Position numbers and translations under genes: made by a program
Shown: piece after piece, positions 53,058 to 61,055 of the stretch
Layout of the letters: each line of letters begins with the position of its first letter
Numbering within the stretch: position 1 is the stretch's first letter
The notes under the pieces: generated by a model
The model's input: only the letters and a program-made list of their open reading frames with translations
What the model was told of the DNA's origin: nothing
Databases searched by the model: none
Assembly: GCA_028687915.1 (NCBI GenBank)
Contig: JAQTZF010000001.1
Location: 434,001 to 498,000 of the forward strand
DNA from: Candidatus Daviesbacteria bacterium
GTDB lineage: Bacteria; Patescibacteria; Microgenomatia; Daviesbacterales; UBA10151
Length of the DNA stretch: 64,000 nucleotides
Direction: 5' to 3'

Positions 53058-54059
53058 ATGAAAATACTTATAACAGGAGCTGCAGGATTTATTGGTAGTC
53101 ATTTAGTTGATTTACTATTAGCTGAAGGAGTTAAACATTCTGATTTAAAATTACTTATCCCTGTTGGTGAATCGTTAGACAATTTACCAAAAAAGCCCTT
53201 TGAAATTATTAGGGGTGATATACGTGATAAAAAGGTTGTACAAAAGGCTATGGAGGGGGTACAGATAGTCTATCATTTAGCAGCAAGAATTGATTTTGAT
53301 GGGAAAAGTTATGCTGAGTATAAAGACGTAAACGTGGACGGTACTCAAAACTTATTAGATTCTAGCAGAGACAAAAAGCTTCAAAAATTTGTTTTCTTTT
53401 CTAGTATTGGTGTATTTGGCCTTCCTGCTGGAATTGGGGATATTATCAACTGGGATGAAAACCATCCTAAGACATATACAAATTTTTATGGTGAATCTAA
53501 ATATGAAGGGGAGAAAAGAGTTATAGAAGCATATGATAAATGGAAGATTCCTTATGCTATTATTCGTCCAGCAAGTGTTTATGGTCCAAGAGAAAAAGGG
53601 CCTACATTGGGCTTATATAAGGCAATTAAGAATCATCAATTTATTATGATTGGTGACGGTAGTAATAAAATGCATTATGTATTTGTAACAGATTTAGTTA
53701 AAGCAGCGCGTTTGGCACAGTTAAGTAAGAAGCCAACTGGGGATTATATAATTGGTGGTCAAAATGCAGATAGATTTATAGATATTGCAAACTCTGTTGC
53801 TACGAGTATTAATATGAAGATTCCACGTTTTTTCTTACCTAAAACATTAGCATTGGCAGTAAGCTATATTATGGAATTTGTTGGAAATATAACTGGGATT
53901 AAATTCCCGCTTTTCCCTTCTCGTGTCAGAACTATGACGACATCTTATTTTTATAATATAAGTAAGGTTCAAAAAGAGTTAGGATATGATCCACAGATAG
54001 ATTTTAGAAAAGGATCTAAGATTACCGGTGAGTGGTATATGCAAAATAAGCTTTTATGA
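53058..54059 (+). CDS. NAD-dependent epimerase/dehydratase (extended SDR)
   Basis: This 333-residue extended SDR has the GAAGFIGS nucleotide loop at 7-14, VYHLAARIDF, FFSSIGVFG and NFYGESKYEGE with the YxxxK catalytic pair. IRPASVYGPR follows. The C-terminal part carries a hydrophobic patch (about 255-290). It most resembles NAD(P)-dependent sugar epimerases/dehydratases and 3-beta-HSD-like proteins; the specific reaction cannot be fixed. It opens a new unit of soluble tailoring genes. The stop overlaps the next gene as ATGA. Confidence 0.78.
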   Translation: MKILITGAAGFIGSHLVDLLLAEGVKHSDLKLLIPVGESLDNLPKKPFEIIRGDIRDKKVVQKAMEGVQIVYHLAARIDFDGKSYAEYKDVNVDGTQNLLDSSRDKKLQKFVFFSSIGVFGLPAGIGDIINWDENHPKTYTNFYGESKYEGEKRVIEAYDKWKIPYAIIRPASVYGPREKGPTLGLYKAIKNHQFIMIGDGSNKMHYVFVTDLVKAARLAQLSKKPTGDYIIGGQNADRFIDIANSVATSINMKIPRFFLPKTLALAVSYIMEFVGNITGIKFPLFPSRVRTMTTSYFYNISKVQKELGYDPQIDFRKGSKITGEWYMQNKLL

Positions 54060-55093
54060 AAGAGCCTTTAGTATCTGTAATAATCGTTACGTATAATTCT
54101 GTAAATTATCTTAAATCTTGTTTGAACTCAATTTTATCAACAGAATATAAAAATTTGGAAATTATAATTGTGGATAATAAATCTAATGATGATACAACAA
54201 GTATAATTAAATCATTTAAAGATAAAGTAAATCCATTCTTTATAGATAAAAACCTTGGATATGCGGGAGGGAATAATCTTGGAGTAAGTAAAGCAAAAGG
54301 TGAATATATTTTTTTCTTAAATCCGGATACTTTAGTAACAGAGGATATCTTCAAATTTTTAGTAGAATCTTTAGACAGTAACTCACAACTTGCAGTGGCG
54401 CAGCCTGCAGTTTATTTGATGAATGATCATAAAATATTAAATTTAACTGGTAAAATAATTAATTTCTTAGGATTTGATTGGGTAAGAGATTACCATAAAA
54501 AGTTATTGCCAGATCAGGGAGAAATAATGTCTTTTAGTGGTTGTGGTGTAATGATTAAAAAGTCTGCTTTTTTGCAAGCCAAAGGGTTTGATGAAAATTA
54601 TTTTATGTACTATGAGGATAGTGATTTATCTTGGAAATTACGTTTACTAGGATATAAATTATTGTTTGTTCCTCAAGCCATTATGTATCATGATTATAAA
54701 TATATTCCAGTTGAGAGCTATCAACCTCTTAAAAAAAAGTTATTTTTTAATGAAAGAAACAGACTTGTGACTATATATAAAAATTACAGCACAAAAACAC
54801 TTCTTTTATTATTGCCGGCAATTGTTATTTTAGAAGTTTGCATGCTAACCTTTTCGTTGCTTAATGGATGGTTTTTGGAAAAGGTGAAAGGGTATATGTC
54901 GATTATTAATATGAGTAATGATTTGAATAATAACAGGTTATTTATACAAGAGAATAGAAAATTAACTGATAAACAAATTACATCTGATTATGTGAGTGAA
55001 TTAAACCTAGATATATATAATAGTAGTATTGTGCGATTGTTTATTAATCCCTTTTTATTCTTTTATTGGACATTTGTTAAGAGGTTAATATAA
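54056..55093 (+). CDS. GT2 glycosyltransferase with C-terminal membrane helix
   Basis: This 345-residue GT2 enzyme is of the rhamnosyltransferase-like class: VIIVTYNSVNYLKSC at 8-22, VDNKSNDDT at 39-47, LGYAGGNN, LNPDTLV at 88-94 and FDENYFMYYEDSDLSWKL. A hydrophobic segment at about 240-262 and a second near the C-terminus (about 328-342) suggest membrane attachment, which the relatives at 37556 and 40283 lack. It is translationally coupled on both sides (ATGA before, TAATG after). Confidence 0.82.
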   Translation: MKEPLVSVIIVTYNSVNYLKSCLNSILSTEYKNLEIIIVDNKSNDDTTSIIKSFKDKVNPFFIDKNLGYAGGNNLGVSKAKGEYIFFLNPDTLVTEDIFKFLVESLDSNSQLAVAQPAVYLMNDHKILNLTGKIINFLGFDWVRDYHKKLLPDQGEIMSFSGCGVMIKKSAFLQAKGFDENYFMYYEDSDLSWKLRLLGYKLLFVPQAIMYHDYKYIPVESYQPLKKKLFFNERNRLVTIYKNYSTKTLLLLLPAIVILEVCMLTFSLLNGWFLEKVKGYMSIINMSNDLNNNRLFIQENRKLTDKQITSDYVSELNLDIYNSSIVRLFINPFLFFYWTFVKRLI

Positions 55094-55989
55094 TGAAGAA
55101 AATAGCCATAACTGGTTTAAGTGGAGTTATAGGAAGCAGATTATCTAAAAGTCTTCCAGAAGGATTTAAAATATATAACCTTTATCATACTCATAAAGAG
55201 CCTATTAAAGGTGTTATGCCTAAACATATTGAGTTACTAAAACCAGAAAGTATTGATGCGTGCCTGAATGAGATAAGTCCTGAGATAATCGTACATATGG
55301 CTTCAGCAACTCATATTGATCGGTGTGAAGAAGATCGAAAGTATGGAGAGAAGGGGGATGTATGGAAGGTAAATGTGAACGCAACAAATACAATAGCGAC
55401 ATATTGTAAAAAAAATAAAACACAACTTATATTTTTATCAACTGAATGTGTTTTTGACGGAGAAGAGTTATCATATGACGAAAAATCAGTTAAGAATCCT
55501 AAAAATTGGTATGGAGTGACAAAAAGCAAAGCAGAAGATATTATTTTTGCAGCTTGTCCGACAGCTTCAATTATAAGGGCAGTTATTGCATATAATGAGC
55601 AGGATCGTGAAAAAACATTATTTGGCAAAATTTTGCAGGGGTTTAAGAATGGTAAACAGTTTAAAGCAGTAACAGACCAAATCATTACGCCTACATATAC
55701 AGATGATATTGTGAAGGCCATTAAATTGCTAATTCAAAAGCCCAAATCTGGAATATTTCATATTTCTCCTGAAGACAAAACCACGGCATATGATTTTGCC
55801 TTAAAGATTGCAGAAAAGTTTGGTTTTGATCAATCACTTATTGTGGAAACAACGCTGAATGAATATTTTGGAGCAGAAAGAGCGCAACTGCGATTAAAGA
55901 ATTCGTGCTTAGATGGAAAATGGACACAATCTCAGTTAAAATTTACTCCACTGAATATAACTCAGGTTTTAGATAAAATTAACTTATGA
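55093..55989 (+). CDS. RmlD-like SDR reductase
   Basis: This 298-residue extended SDR has GLSGVIGS at 8-15, LSTECVFDGEELS (the RmlD motif STDYVFDG with Glu-Cys for Asp-Tyr) and KNPKNWYGVTKSKAE with the catalytic Tyr and Lys. The C-terminal ITPTYTDDIVKAI block matches the RmlD family. It is diverged from the reductase at 2728 but collinear with it, so it may reduce a different 4-keto sugar nucleotide. The start shares a base with the previous stop (TAATG) and the stop overlaps the next gene (ATGA). Confidence 0.78.
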   Translation: MKKIAITGLSGVIGSRLSKSLPEGFKIYNLYHTHKEPIKGVMPKHIELLKPESIDACLNEISPEIIVHMASATHIDRCEEDRKYGEKGDVWKVNVNATNTIATYCKKNKTQLIFLSTECVFDGEELSYDEKSVKNPKNWYGVTKSKAEDIIFAACPTASIIRAVIAYNEQDREKTLFGKILQGFKNGKQFKAVTDQIITPTYTDDIVKAIKLLIQKPKSGIFHISPEDKTTAYDFALKIAEKFGFDQSLIVETTLNEYFGAERAQLRLKNSCLDGKWTQSQLKFTPLNITQVLDKINL

Positions 55990-57158
55990 AGATTCTACAA
56001 GTAGTACCTTATTTTTATCCTGCTTGGGCCTATGGAGGTCCTGCAAAGCTGGTTTATGATACCAGCAAGTATTTTGCTGAGTCAGGAAATGAAGTAATTG
56101 TATATACTTCTGATTCTTATGACCAAAATAGTAGAATGCCAAAAAATAAATATGTAACAGATATTCCTAATTTAAATATTAGATATTTTAAGAATTTAAA
56201 TAATCATCTGGCGTATGTTTATAATATCTTCATTACACCAGGTATTATTTTAAGATCTTTAACAGAATTTTATAAGTTTGATGTTATTCACATACATGAT
56301 TTTTATACCACCCAAAATATTTGGATAACTTTATTAGCTCTTCTTTATCATAAGCCTTATATCTTAAGTGTTCATGGTTGTTTAGAAGAAAAAAGAATTG
56401 CTCAGCGAAGTTTATTTAAGAAATTATTTTTATCGTTCTTTGGTAGAAATATGTTAATAAAAGCGAGTCTTGTTATAGCTACTTCACCAAACGAAGTTAC
56501 AGCATATAAAGAGTATGAAATTCCTGAATCTAGAATTGTTTTATGCGGACACGGTGTTGACTTGAACGAATTTGTTACTAAGGTTACAAAATTAGAGGCT
56601 AGAAAGCATTTTCATTTAAATCAAAAAGATATTGTAGTGACTTTTTTGGGAAGGATTCATCAGATTAAAGGTTTAGATAATTTAGTAAAAGCAATTAGAA
56701 TGGTGGAAGATAAGAATATACATTTTGTAATTGCTGGCTCTAACGATGGGTATTTGCCAACATTAAAGAAAGACATAAAAAAGTATAAACTGAATAATAA
56801 AATTACTTTAGTGGGTACCTGTTTTGGAGAGGAAAAATCTCAACTTTTTAAAGCCAGTGATATTTTTGTCTATCCTTCATATTCAGAAGGTTTTTCTTTG
56901 GGTATCTTAGAAGCTGCAGCAGCTGGTTTACCTCTTATTATCACAACTGGTTGTCATTTTGATGAGGTTGGAAAACAAAAAGCAGGAATAATTGTGACTC
57001 CTGATGAAAAAAAGATCGCTGACGCGATTAAAAAGTTATGTGTAGATCAAGAGTTGCGTCAAAAATTTGGACAAAATGCTAAGCAACTAATTAATACACA
57101 ATACTCAATGAAAGCTATAGGGGATAAGTTTATAAATTTTTATAAGAAAGTTTTGTAA
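55986..57158 (+). CDS. GT4 glycosyltransferase
   Basis: This 390-residue GT-B protein has an N-terminal PYFYPAWAYGGPAKL loop at 8-22, VIHIHDFYT, SVHGCLEEKR and FLGRIHQIKGLDNLVKAI, then YPSYSEGFSLGILEAAAAGLP with the E-x7-E pair. These are typical of retaining GT4 enzymes of capsule and LPS loci. The ATG overlaps the previous stop by 4 nt; a methyltransferase gene follows after 5 nt. Confidence 0.87.
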   Translation: MKILQVVPYFYPAWAYGGPAKLVYDTSKYFAESGNEVIVYTSDSYDQNSRMPKNKYVTDIPNLNIRYFKNLNNHLAYVYNIFITPGIILRSLTEFYKFDVIHIHDFYTTQNIWITLLALLYHKPYILSVHGCLEEKRIAQRSLFKKLFLSFFGRNMLIKASLVIATSPNEVTAYKEYEIPESRIVLCGHGVDLNEFVTKVTKLEARKHFHLNQKDIVVTFLGRIHQIKGLDNLVKAIRMVEDKNIHFVIAGSNDGYLPTLKKDIKKYKLNNKITLVGTCFGEEKSQLFKASDIFVYPSYSEGFSLGILEAAAAGLPLIITTGCHFDEVGKQKAGIIVTPDEKKIADAIKKLCVDQELRQKFGQNAKQLINTQYSMKAIGDKFINFYKKVL

Positions 57159-57163
57159 GATAT

Positions 57164-57856
57164 ATGTTAAGAAGCAAGATAATTAAATATATAAACTTAT
57201 TATTAGGGGTGGATCCAGTATTTTTTCAACAACAGATTTGTTTAAAAAAACATTTTGGAACTCCTTACGGTGGATGGACTATTGCTTTAGAAGGAATTAA
57301 TAAGAATAGTATTATATATTCTTTTGGTATTGGAACTGATATTTCCTTTGACCTTGATTTAATCAAAAAATATAGCTTAACTATAAATGCATTTGATCCA
57401 ACTCCTAAGTCACTTGAATGGTTAAAGCAACAAAAGATCCCTAAAAGTTTAAAAGTTTATCAATGGGGTATAGCTGATTATGATGGGAAGGAAAAATTTA
57501 CTCTTCCACCTCAGGAAAACTTTGTTTCTTTTAGAAAAACAAAAAAAGATAAATCTGATAAAAATATAAAGTTACCAGTATTTCAATTATCTACAATTAT
57601 GAAAAAATTAGGGCACAAAAGAATTGATATCTTAAAAATGGATATAGAAGGTTTCGAATATCAGGTTATAGAGAATATTTTGAAAAGCAACTTAGAAATT
57701 AAACAAATATTAGTAGAGTTCCATCACCGTTTTTCTGGGTTTAGCAAAAAAGATACAGAAAAAGCTATTAATAAATTAAATAAATTTGGTTATAAAATCT
57801 TTAACATTTCTGATGTGGGGTTAGAATACTCTTTAATTAAAAAGTATTCTAAATAA
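57164..57856 (+). CDS. FkbM-family SAM-dependent methyltransferase
   Basis: This 230-residue class I methyltransferase has IIYSFGIGTDISFDLDLI as the SAM loop, FDPTP as the acidic strand end, and the FkbM signature IDILKMDIEGFEYQV followed by FHHRF. FkbM enzymes O-methylate hydroxyl groups, often on sugars of surface glycans. The SAM loop is less glycine-rich than usual (SFGIGTD rather than DVGAN). Its stop lies 15 bp from the convergent stop of the next gene. Confidence 0.8.
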   Translation: MLRSKIIKYINLLLGVDPVFFQQQICLKKHFGTPYGGWTIALEGINKNSIIYSFGIGTDISFDLDLIKKYSLTINAFDPTPKSLEWLKQQKIPKSLKVYQWGIADYDGKEKFTLPPQENFVSFRKTKKDKSDKNIKLPVFQLSTIMKKLGHKRIDILKMDIEGFEYQVIENILKSNLEIKQILVEFHHRFSGFSKKDTEKAINKLNKFGYKIFNISDVGLEYSLIKKYSK

Positions 57857-57871
57857 ATCTTAAAATACGAC

Positions 57872-58732
57872 TTAACGTTTTTTAGAGGGTTTTTTGATTT
57901 TTTCTTTGTTTATTTCAGTAGTGTATCTTTGATTTTCCTTTAAGATGAATTTAGTAAAATCATTATTTATTAATTTATCAAACATAATTACATCAGGAAT
58001 GGTGCAATGCCCACTGATTGGTCCTTTAATAGGGAGAAGGATGGGTCTAATTACTTTTGGTAATGATTTTCTATAACCTTTGTAGCTTGTAACATTGTGG
58101 ACTCCTGGCATGATTTTACTGTAACCCTGGTTATATATTAGATTATATTTTGTATAGACTTGATCAAAATTAAGACCAAGTTTTTCGCAGATTTCAGAAA
58201 CCCATTTACAAAAGATAATATTCCAAGCATAGTAAGTTAAATCCAAAAGTTTTGCTGATTCTGAATCCTCCGCACTATCAAAGATTTCCATTTTTAATTT
58301 TAAATCTTTAAAATGCTTCTTTGCCATTTTTAAAGAAAGTAAATCTATTGGACCTACAATCTTTGGAAAATAATTTTTAATAGAATTGTAAAGATCTGAA
58401 TGGGTTCCTTGGATTGGAGAGTGTACGATGGGCACATTTGTTGCTTCATATATTTTTCTAGTAGTCCCGGTTGTAGTTGTACTATTTATGATTACTAGCC
58501 TTGGCTTAATATCTAAAATGTTTTTGGTAATTATATTGATGAAAGAGTCAGGATTTATTTCTGGGATGTTTATGTGTAAATAATCAATTTTATTTTTTTG
58601 TATTTGATCATAATCTACTTCTCGAACGAAGATATCATAATTGGCTTCTTTCCCAATTTTGGCCATAGCTTTACCAATTTCACCATAACCTAATATTCCT
58701 ATAGTTTGTTTTTTGGGAGTTGAGTTGTTCAT
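57872..58732 (-). CDS. Miniature UDP/GDP-sugar dehydrogenase-like protein
   Basis: This 286-residue protein resembles the UDP-glucose/GDP-mannose dehydrogenase family, which oxidises C6 of a sugar nucleotide to a uronic acid. It has a compact NAD domain (GYGEIG at 15-20), HSPIQGTHSD near 104-112 where family members have YSPER-like sequence, ESAKLLDLTYYAWNIIF with the expected Lys161, and GPISGHCTIPD with the expected Cys243. The C-terminal UDP-binding domain is missing, and the protein ends in a Lys-rich tail. Length is about two-thirds of normal. It is divergent from wecB and may act as a WecC-like enzyme making UDP-ManNAcA. Alternatively it is a related dehydrogenase on another substrate. 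Confidence 0.65.
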   Translation of the reverse strand: MNNSTPKKQTIGILGYGEIGKAMAKIGKEANYDIFVREVDYDQIQKNKIDYLHINIPEINPDSFINIITKNILDIKPRLVIINSTTTTGTTRKIYEATNVPIVHSPIQGTHSDLYNSIKNYFPKIVGPIDLLSLKMAKKHFKDLKLKMEIFDSAEDSESAKLLDLTYYAWNIIFCKWVSEICEKLGLNFDQVYTKYNLIYNQGYSKIMPGVHNVTSYKGYRKSLPKVIRPILLPIKGPISGHCTIPDVIMFDKLINNDFTKFILKENQRYTTEINKEKIKKPSKKR

Positions 58733-58741
58733 TTAATTTCT

Positions 58742-58747
58742 ATTATA
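58742..58747 (-). promoter_or_regulatory. -10 box of the minus-strand dehydrogenase gene
   Basis: TATAAT on the minus strand ends 9 nt before the ATG at 58732. A weak TTGTTA at -35 lies 15 bp upstream and overlaps the first GTTAAC repeat. Confidence 0.45.
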
Positions 58748-58760
58748 ATGCTTTAACTGT

Positions 58761-58790
58761 GTTAACAATTATAGTGTTATGTTAACCATT
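58761..58790. repeat. Paired GTTAAC sites between divergent dehydrogenase and wecB genes
   Basis: GTTAACAATT at 58761-58770 and GTTAACCATT at 58781-58790 form a direct repeat with one mismatch and a 20-bp period, about two helical turns. Each contains the palindrome GTTAAC. A further TTTAAC is at 58752-58757. The position between two divergent genes would suit a shared regulator, but chance in AT-rich DNA cannot be excluded. Confidence 0.4.
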
Positions 58791-58795
58791 TGTCT

Positions 58796-59890
58796 ATGAA
58801 AAAAATTATTTTAGTTGTTGGTGCGCGACCTAATTTTATGAAGGCAGCACCTCTCTATCGCCACCTTAGAAAACAAAATAATTTAAACGTCATTCTTCTC
58901 CATACAGGCCAACACTATGACTATGAAATGTCACAAATATTTTTTGAAGATTTAGATTTACCCAAACCAGACTACTTTTTAGATGTACAATCAGGCTCGC
59001 ATGCAAAGCAAACAGCTAAAATTATGGTTAAGTTTGAAAAGGTTTTGTTAAAGGAAAAACCAGATATGGTGGTAGTATTTGGAGATGTTAATTCAACGGT
59101 TGCTTGTAGTTTAACTGCTAAGAAAATGCAAATAGTAATCGCACATGTTGAAGCAGGTTTGAGAAGCTATGATGAAACTATGCCGGAAGAGATTAATCGA
59201 CGCGTAACTGATAGTATTTCAGATCTACTGCTTACACCTTCAGAAGATGCTAACGTAAATCTTTTGAAGGAAGGTGTGGATAAGGAGAAAATATTTTTAG
59301 TAGGTAATATTATGATTGATTCTTTAGTGGTGGTTATAAATAAGATAAAAGATGAGACTAAAATCTTAAAAAAACTTAAATTAGAAGCAAAGGAATATTG
59401 TTTAGTTACAATACACAGACCTTCAAATGTTGATAATGAAGAAATATTAGCTGAGATTGTGAGTAAGCTTAATGAGGTTAGTGAAAAAATACCTGTTGTT
59501 TTTCCTGTTCATCCTAGGACAAGAAAACACTTACAAGACTGGAAGATTAAAATTGGCAGTAAAATTTTACTAACTTCTCCTTTAGGATATAGAGATTTTA
59601 CATGTTTAGAAAGAAACTCTAGATTAGTCATTACGGATTCAGGCGGAATTCAAGAGGAGACGACTTTTTTAAATATTCCTTGTTTAACACTTCGCCCTAA
59701 TACTGAAAGACCTATTACAATCCAAATGGGAACAAATAAGTTGGTAACTGAAAAAAGTTTATTAAATGAGGTTGAATTTGTCTTAAACAATAATAACAAA
59801 AAGGGGAAGATACCTGCTTTATGGGATGGAAAAACAGCATTAAGAATTTCTGAAATATTAATTCAAAAGCTTTTAGTTAATCAAACATGA
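58796..59890 (+). CDS. wecB: UDP-N-acetylglucosamine 2-epimerase (non-hydrolysing)
   Basis: The enzyme interconverts UDP-GlcNAc and UDP-ManNAc. It is 364 residues from the ATG at 58796; an in-frame TTG at 58790 would add two residues. Family blocks are GARPNFMKAAPL at 9-20, TGQHYDYEMS at 37-46, VFGDVNSTVA, HVEAGLRSYDETMPEEINRR with the catalytic acids, TIHRPSNVDN with the catalytic His, and ITDSGGIQEE. Its length is normal. It starts the last unit, and its ATG overlaps the next gene by 4 nt at the other end. The neighbouring minus-strand dehydrogenase could take UDP-ManNAc further to UDP-ManNAcA. Confidence 0.93.
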   Translation: MKKIILVVGARPNFMKAAPLYRHLRKQNNLNVILLHTGQHYDYEMSQIFFEDLDLPKPDYFLDVQSGSHAKQTAKIMVKFEKVLLKEKPDMVVVFGDVNSTVACSLTAKKMQIVIAHVEAGLRSYDETMPEEINRRVTDSISDLLLTPSEDANVNLLKEGVDKEKIFLVGNIMIDSLVVVINKIKDETKILKKLKLEAKEYCLVTIHRPSNVDNEEILAEIVSKLNEVSEKIPVVFPVHPRTRKHLQDWKIKIGSKILLTSPLGYRDFTCLERNSRLVITDSGGIQEETTFLNIPCLTLRPNTERPITIQMGTNKLVTEKSLLNEVEFVLNNNNKKGKIPALWDGKTALRISEILIQKLLVNQT

Positions 59891-61053
59891 AAATTCTTAT
59901 TGTAATTGATTACTATCAACCGGTACTGGGTTATAGTGATAGCTTTTTAGCTAGTAATTTCAAAAAAATGGGTCATGAAGTTAAGGTATTAACATCAAAC
60001 TTTTATTTTCCATTTCCGAATTATGATAGCACCGTTAAAAAAGTTTTAGGTAGTAGGCAATTATCAGCAGGTGTTGAAATATATGACGGAATAGAAATTA
60101 CTCGTCAAAAAATGATCAAAGAAGTATTTGCCAGAGCGATTTTTTCCGGACACACAGAATTTCTTAAAGCTTATCAGCCAGATTTGGTATTAGTAAATAA
60201 AGCAGCTAGTTATAACGCTGTTAGACTGTGTCAGTTGAAAAAAAACTTTAACTATAAATTATATTGTTATGATAGCCATCTTCCTTCTGAACTAGAAAGG
60301 GAGAATGTTCTTTTAAAAAAGATTGTTTATTTTATTTTCAGGTTTTTCTTTGCAGAACTTATTAATTCTAAGATAGATAAGTTTATTGCTGTTCAGGAAA
60401 AGACAGAAGATGTAATGAAAAAGTATTATGGTGTTAAGAAAAATATTGTTGTTATACCCTTGGGAACTGATATAGAAAGATTTAAGTATAGTGTTGATGA
60501 AAGATTGAATATAAGAAAAAAATACAAAATAAAGAATGATGATTTTGTAATTATTTATACAGGCAAAGTAATTGAATCTAAAGGTGTAAAGATTCTTTTT
60601 GAAGCATTTAATTATCTTTGTAAAGATATATTAAATATAAAGTTATTTATTGTGGGTGAAGGTAGCAAGGAGTATGTAGATAGTTGTTTATCAAGATTAG
60701 ATAAACAATATCATAATCAAGTTATTTGGGTAGAATTTCAACGCCCTGAAAACTTATTTAAATTTTATTCATCCGCCGACATTGGTGTTTGGCCATTACA
60801 AGAATCTACAAGTATGAATGATGCTGCGGCAAATTCTTTGCCATTTATTGCAAATGACACTATCGGTGATAAAACTAGGATTGGGAATAAGAATGCTTTG
60901 CTATATAAAAAAGGTAACAGTAAAGAGCTAGCAAAGAAGATTAAATATCTCTATAATAATGCAGAGATGAGAAAAGTTATGGCTAAAAGAGGAAGGGAGC
61001 TTGCAGAAAAAAAATTGTCTTGGAAAAATACAGCTGCAAAGTTCTTAGAGTAA
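59887..61053 (+). CDS. GT4 glycosyltransferase with altered active-site motif
   Basis: This 388-residue GT-B protein has DYYQPVLGYSDSFLASNFKK at the N-terminus, AVQEKTEDV, then IYTGKVIESKGVKILFEAF, which opens the donor half. The usual ESFG....E region reads WPLQESTSMNDAAANSLPFIAND: the first Glu is present, but the second acidic residue is an Asp placed two positions closer. It may use a non-standard donor or be impaired. It overlaps wecB by 4 nt. Confidence 0.78.
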   Translation: MKILIVIDYYQPVLGYSDSFLASNFKKMGHEVKVLTSNFYFPFPNYDSTVKKVLGSRQLSAGVEIYDGIEITRQKMIKEVFARAIFSGHTEFLKAYQPDLVLVNKAASYNAVRLCQLKKNFNYKLYCYDSHLPSELERENVLLKKIVYFIFRFFFAELINSKIDKFIAVQEKTEDVMKKYYGVKKNIVVIPLGTDIERFKYSVDERLNIRKKYKIKNDDFVIIYTGKVIESKGVKILFEAFNYLCKDILNIKLFIVGEGSKEYVDSCLSRLDKQYHNQVIWVEFQRPENLFKFYSSADIGVWPLQESTSMNDAAANSLPFIANDTIGDKTRIGNKNALLYKKGNSKELAKKIKYLYNNAEMRKVMAKRGRELAEKKLSWKNTAAKFLE

Positions 61054-61055
61054 TC

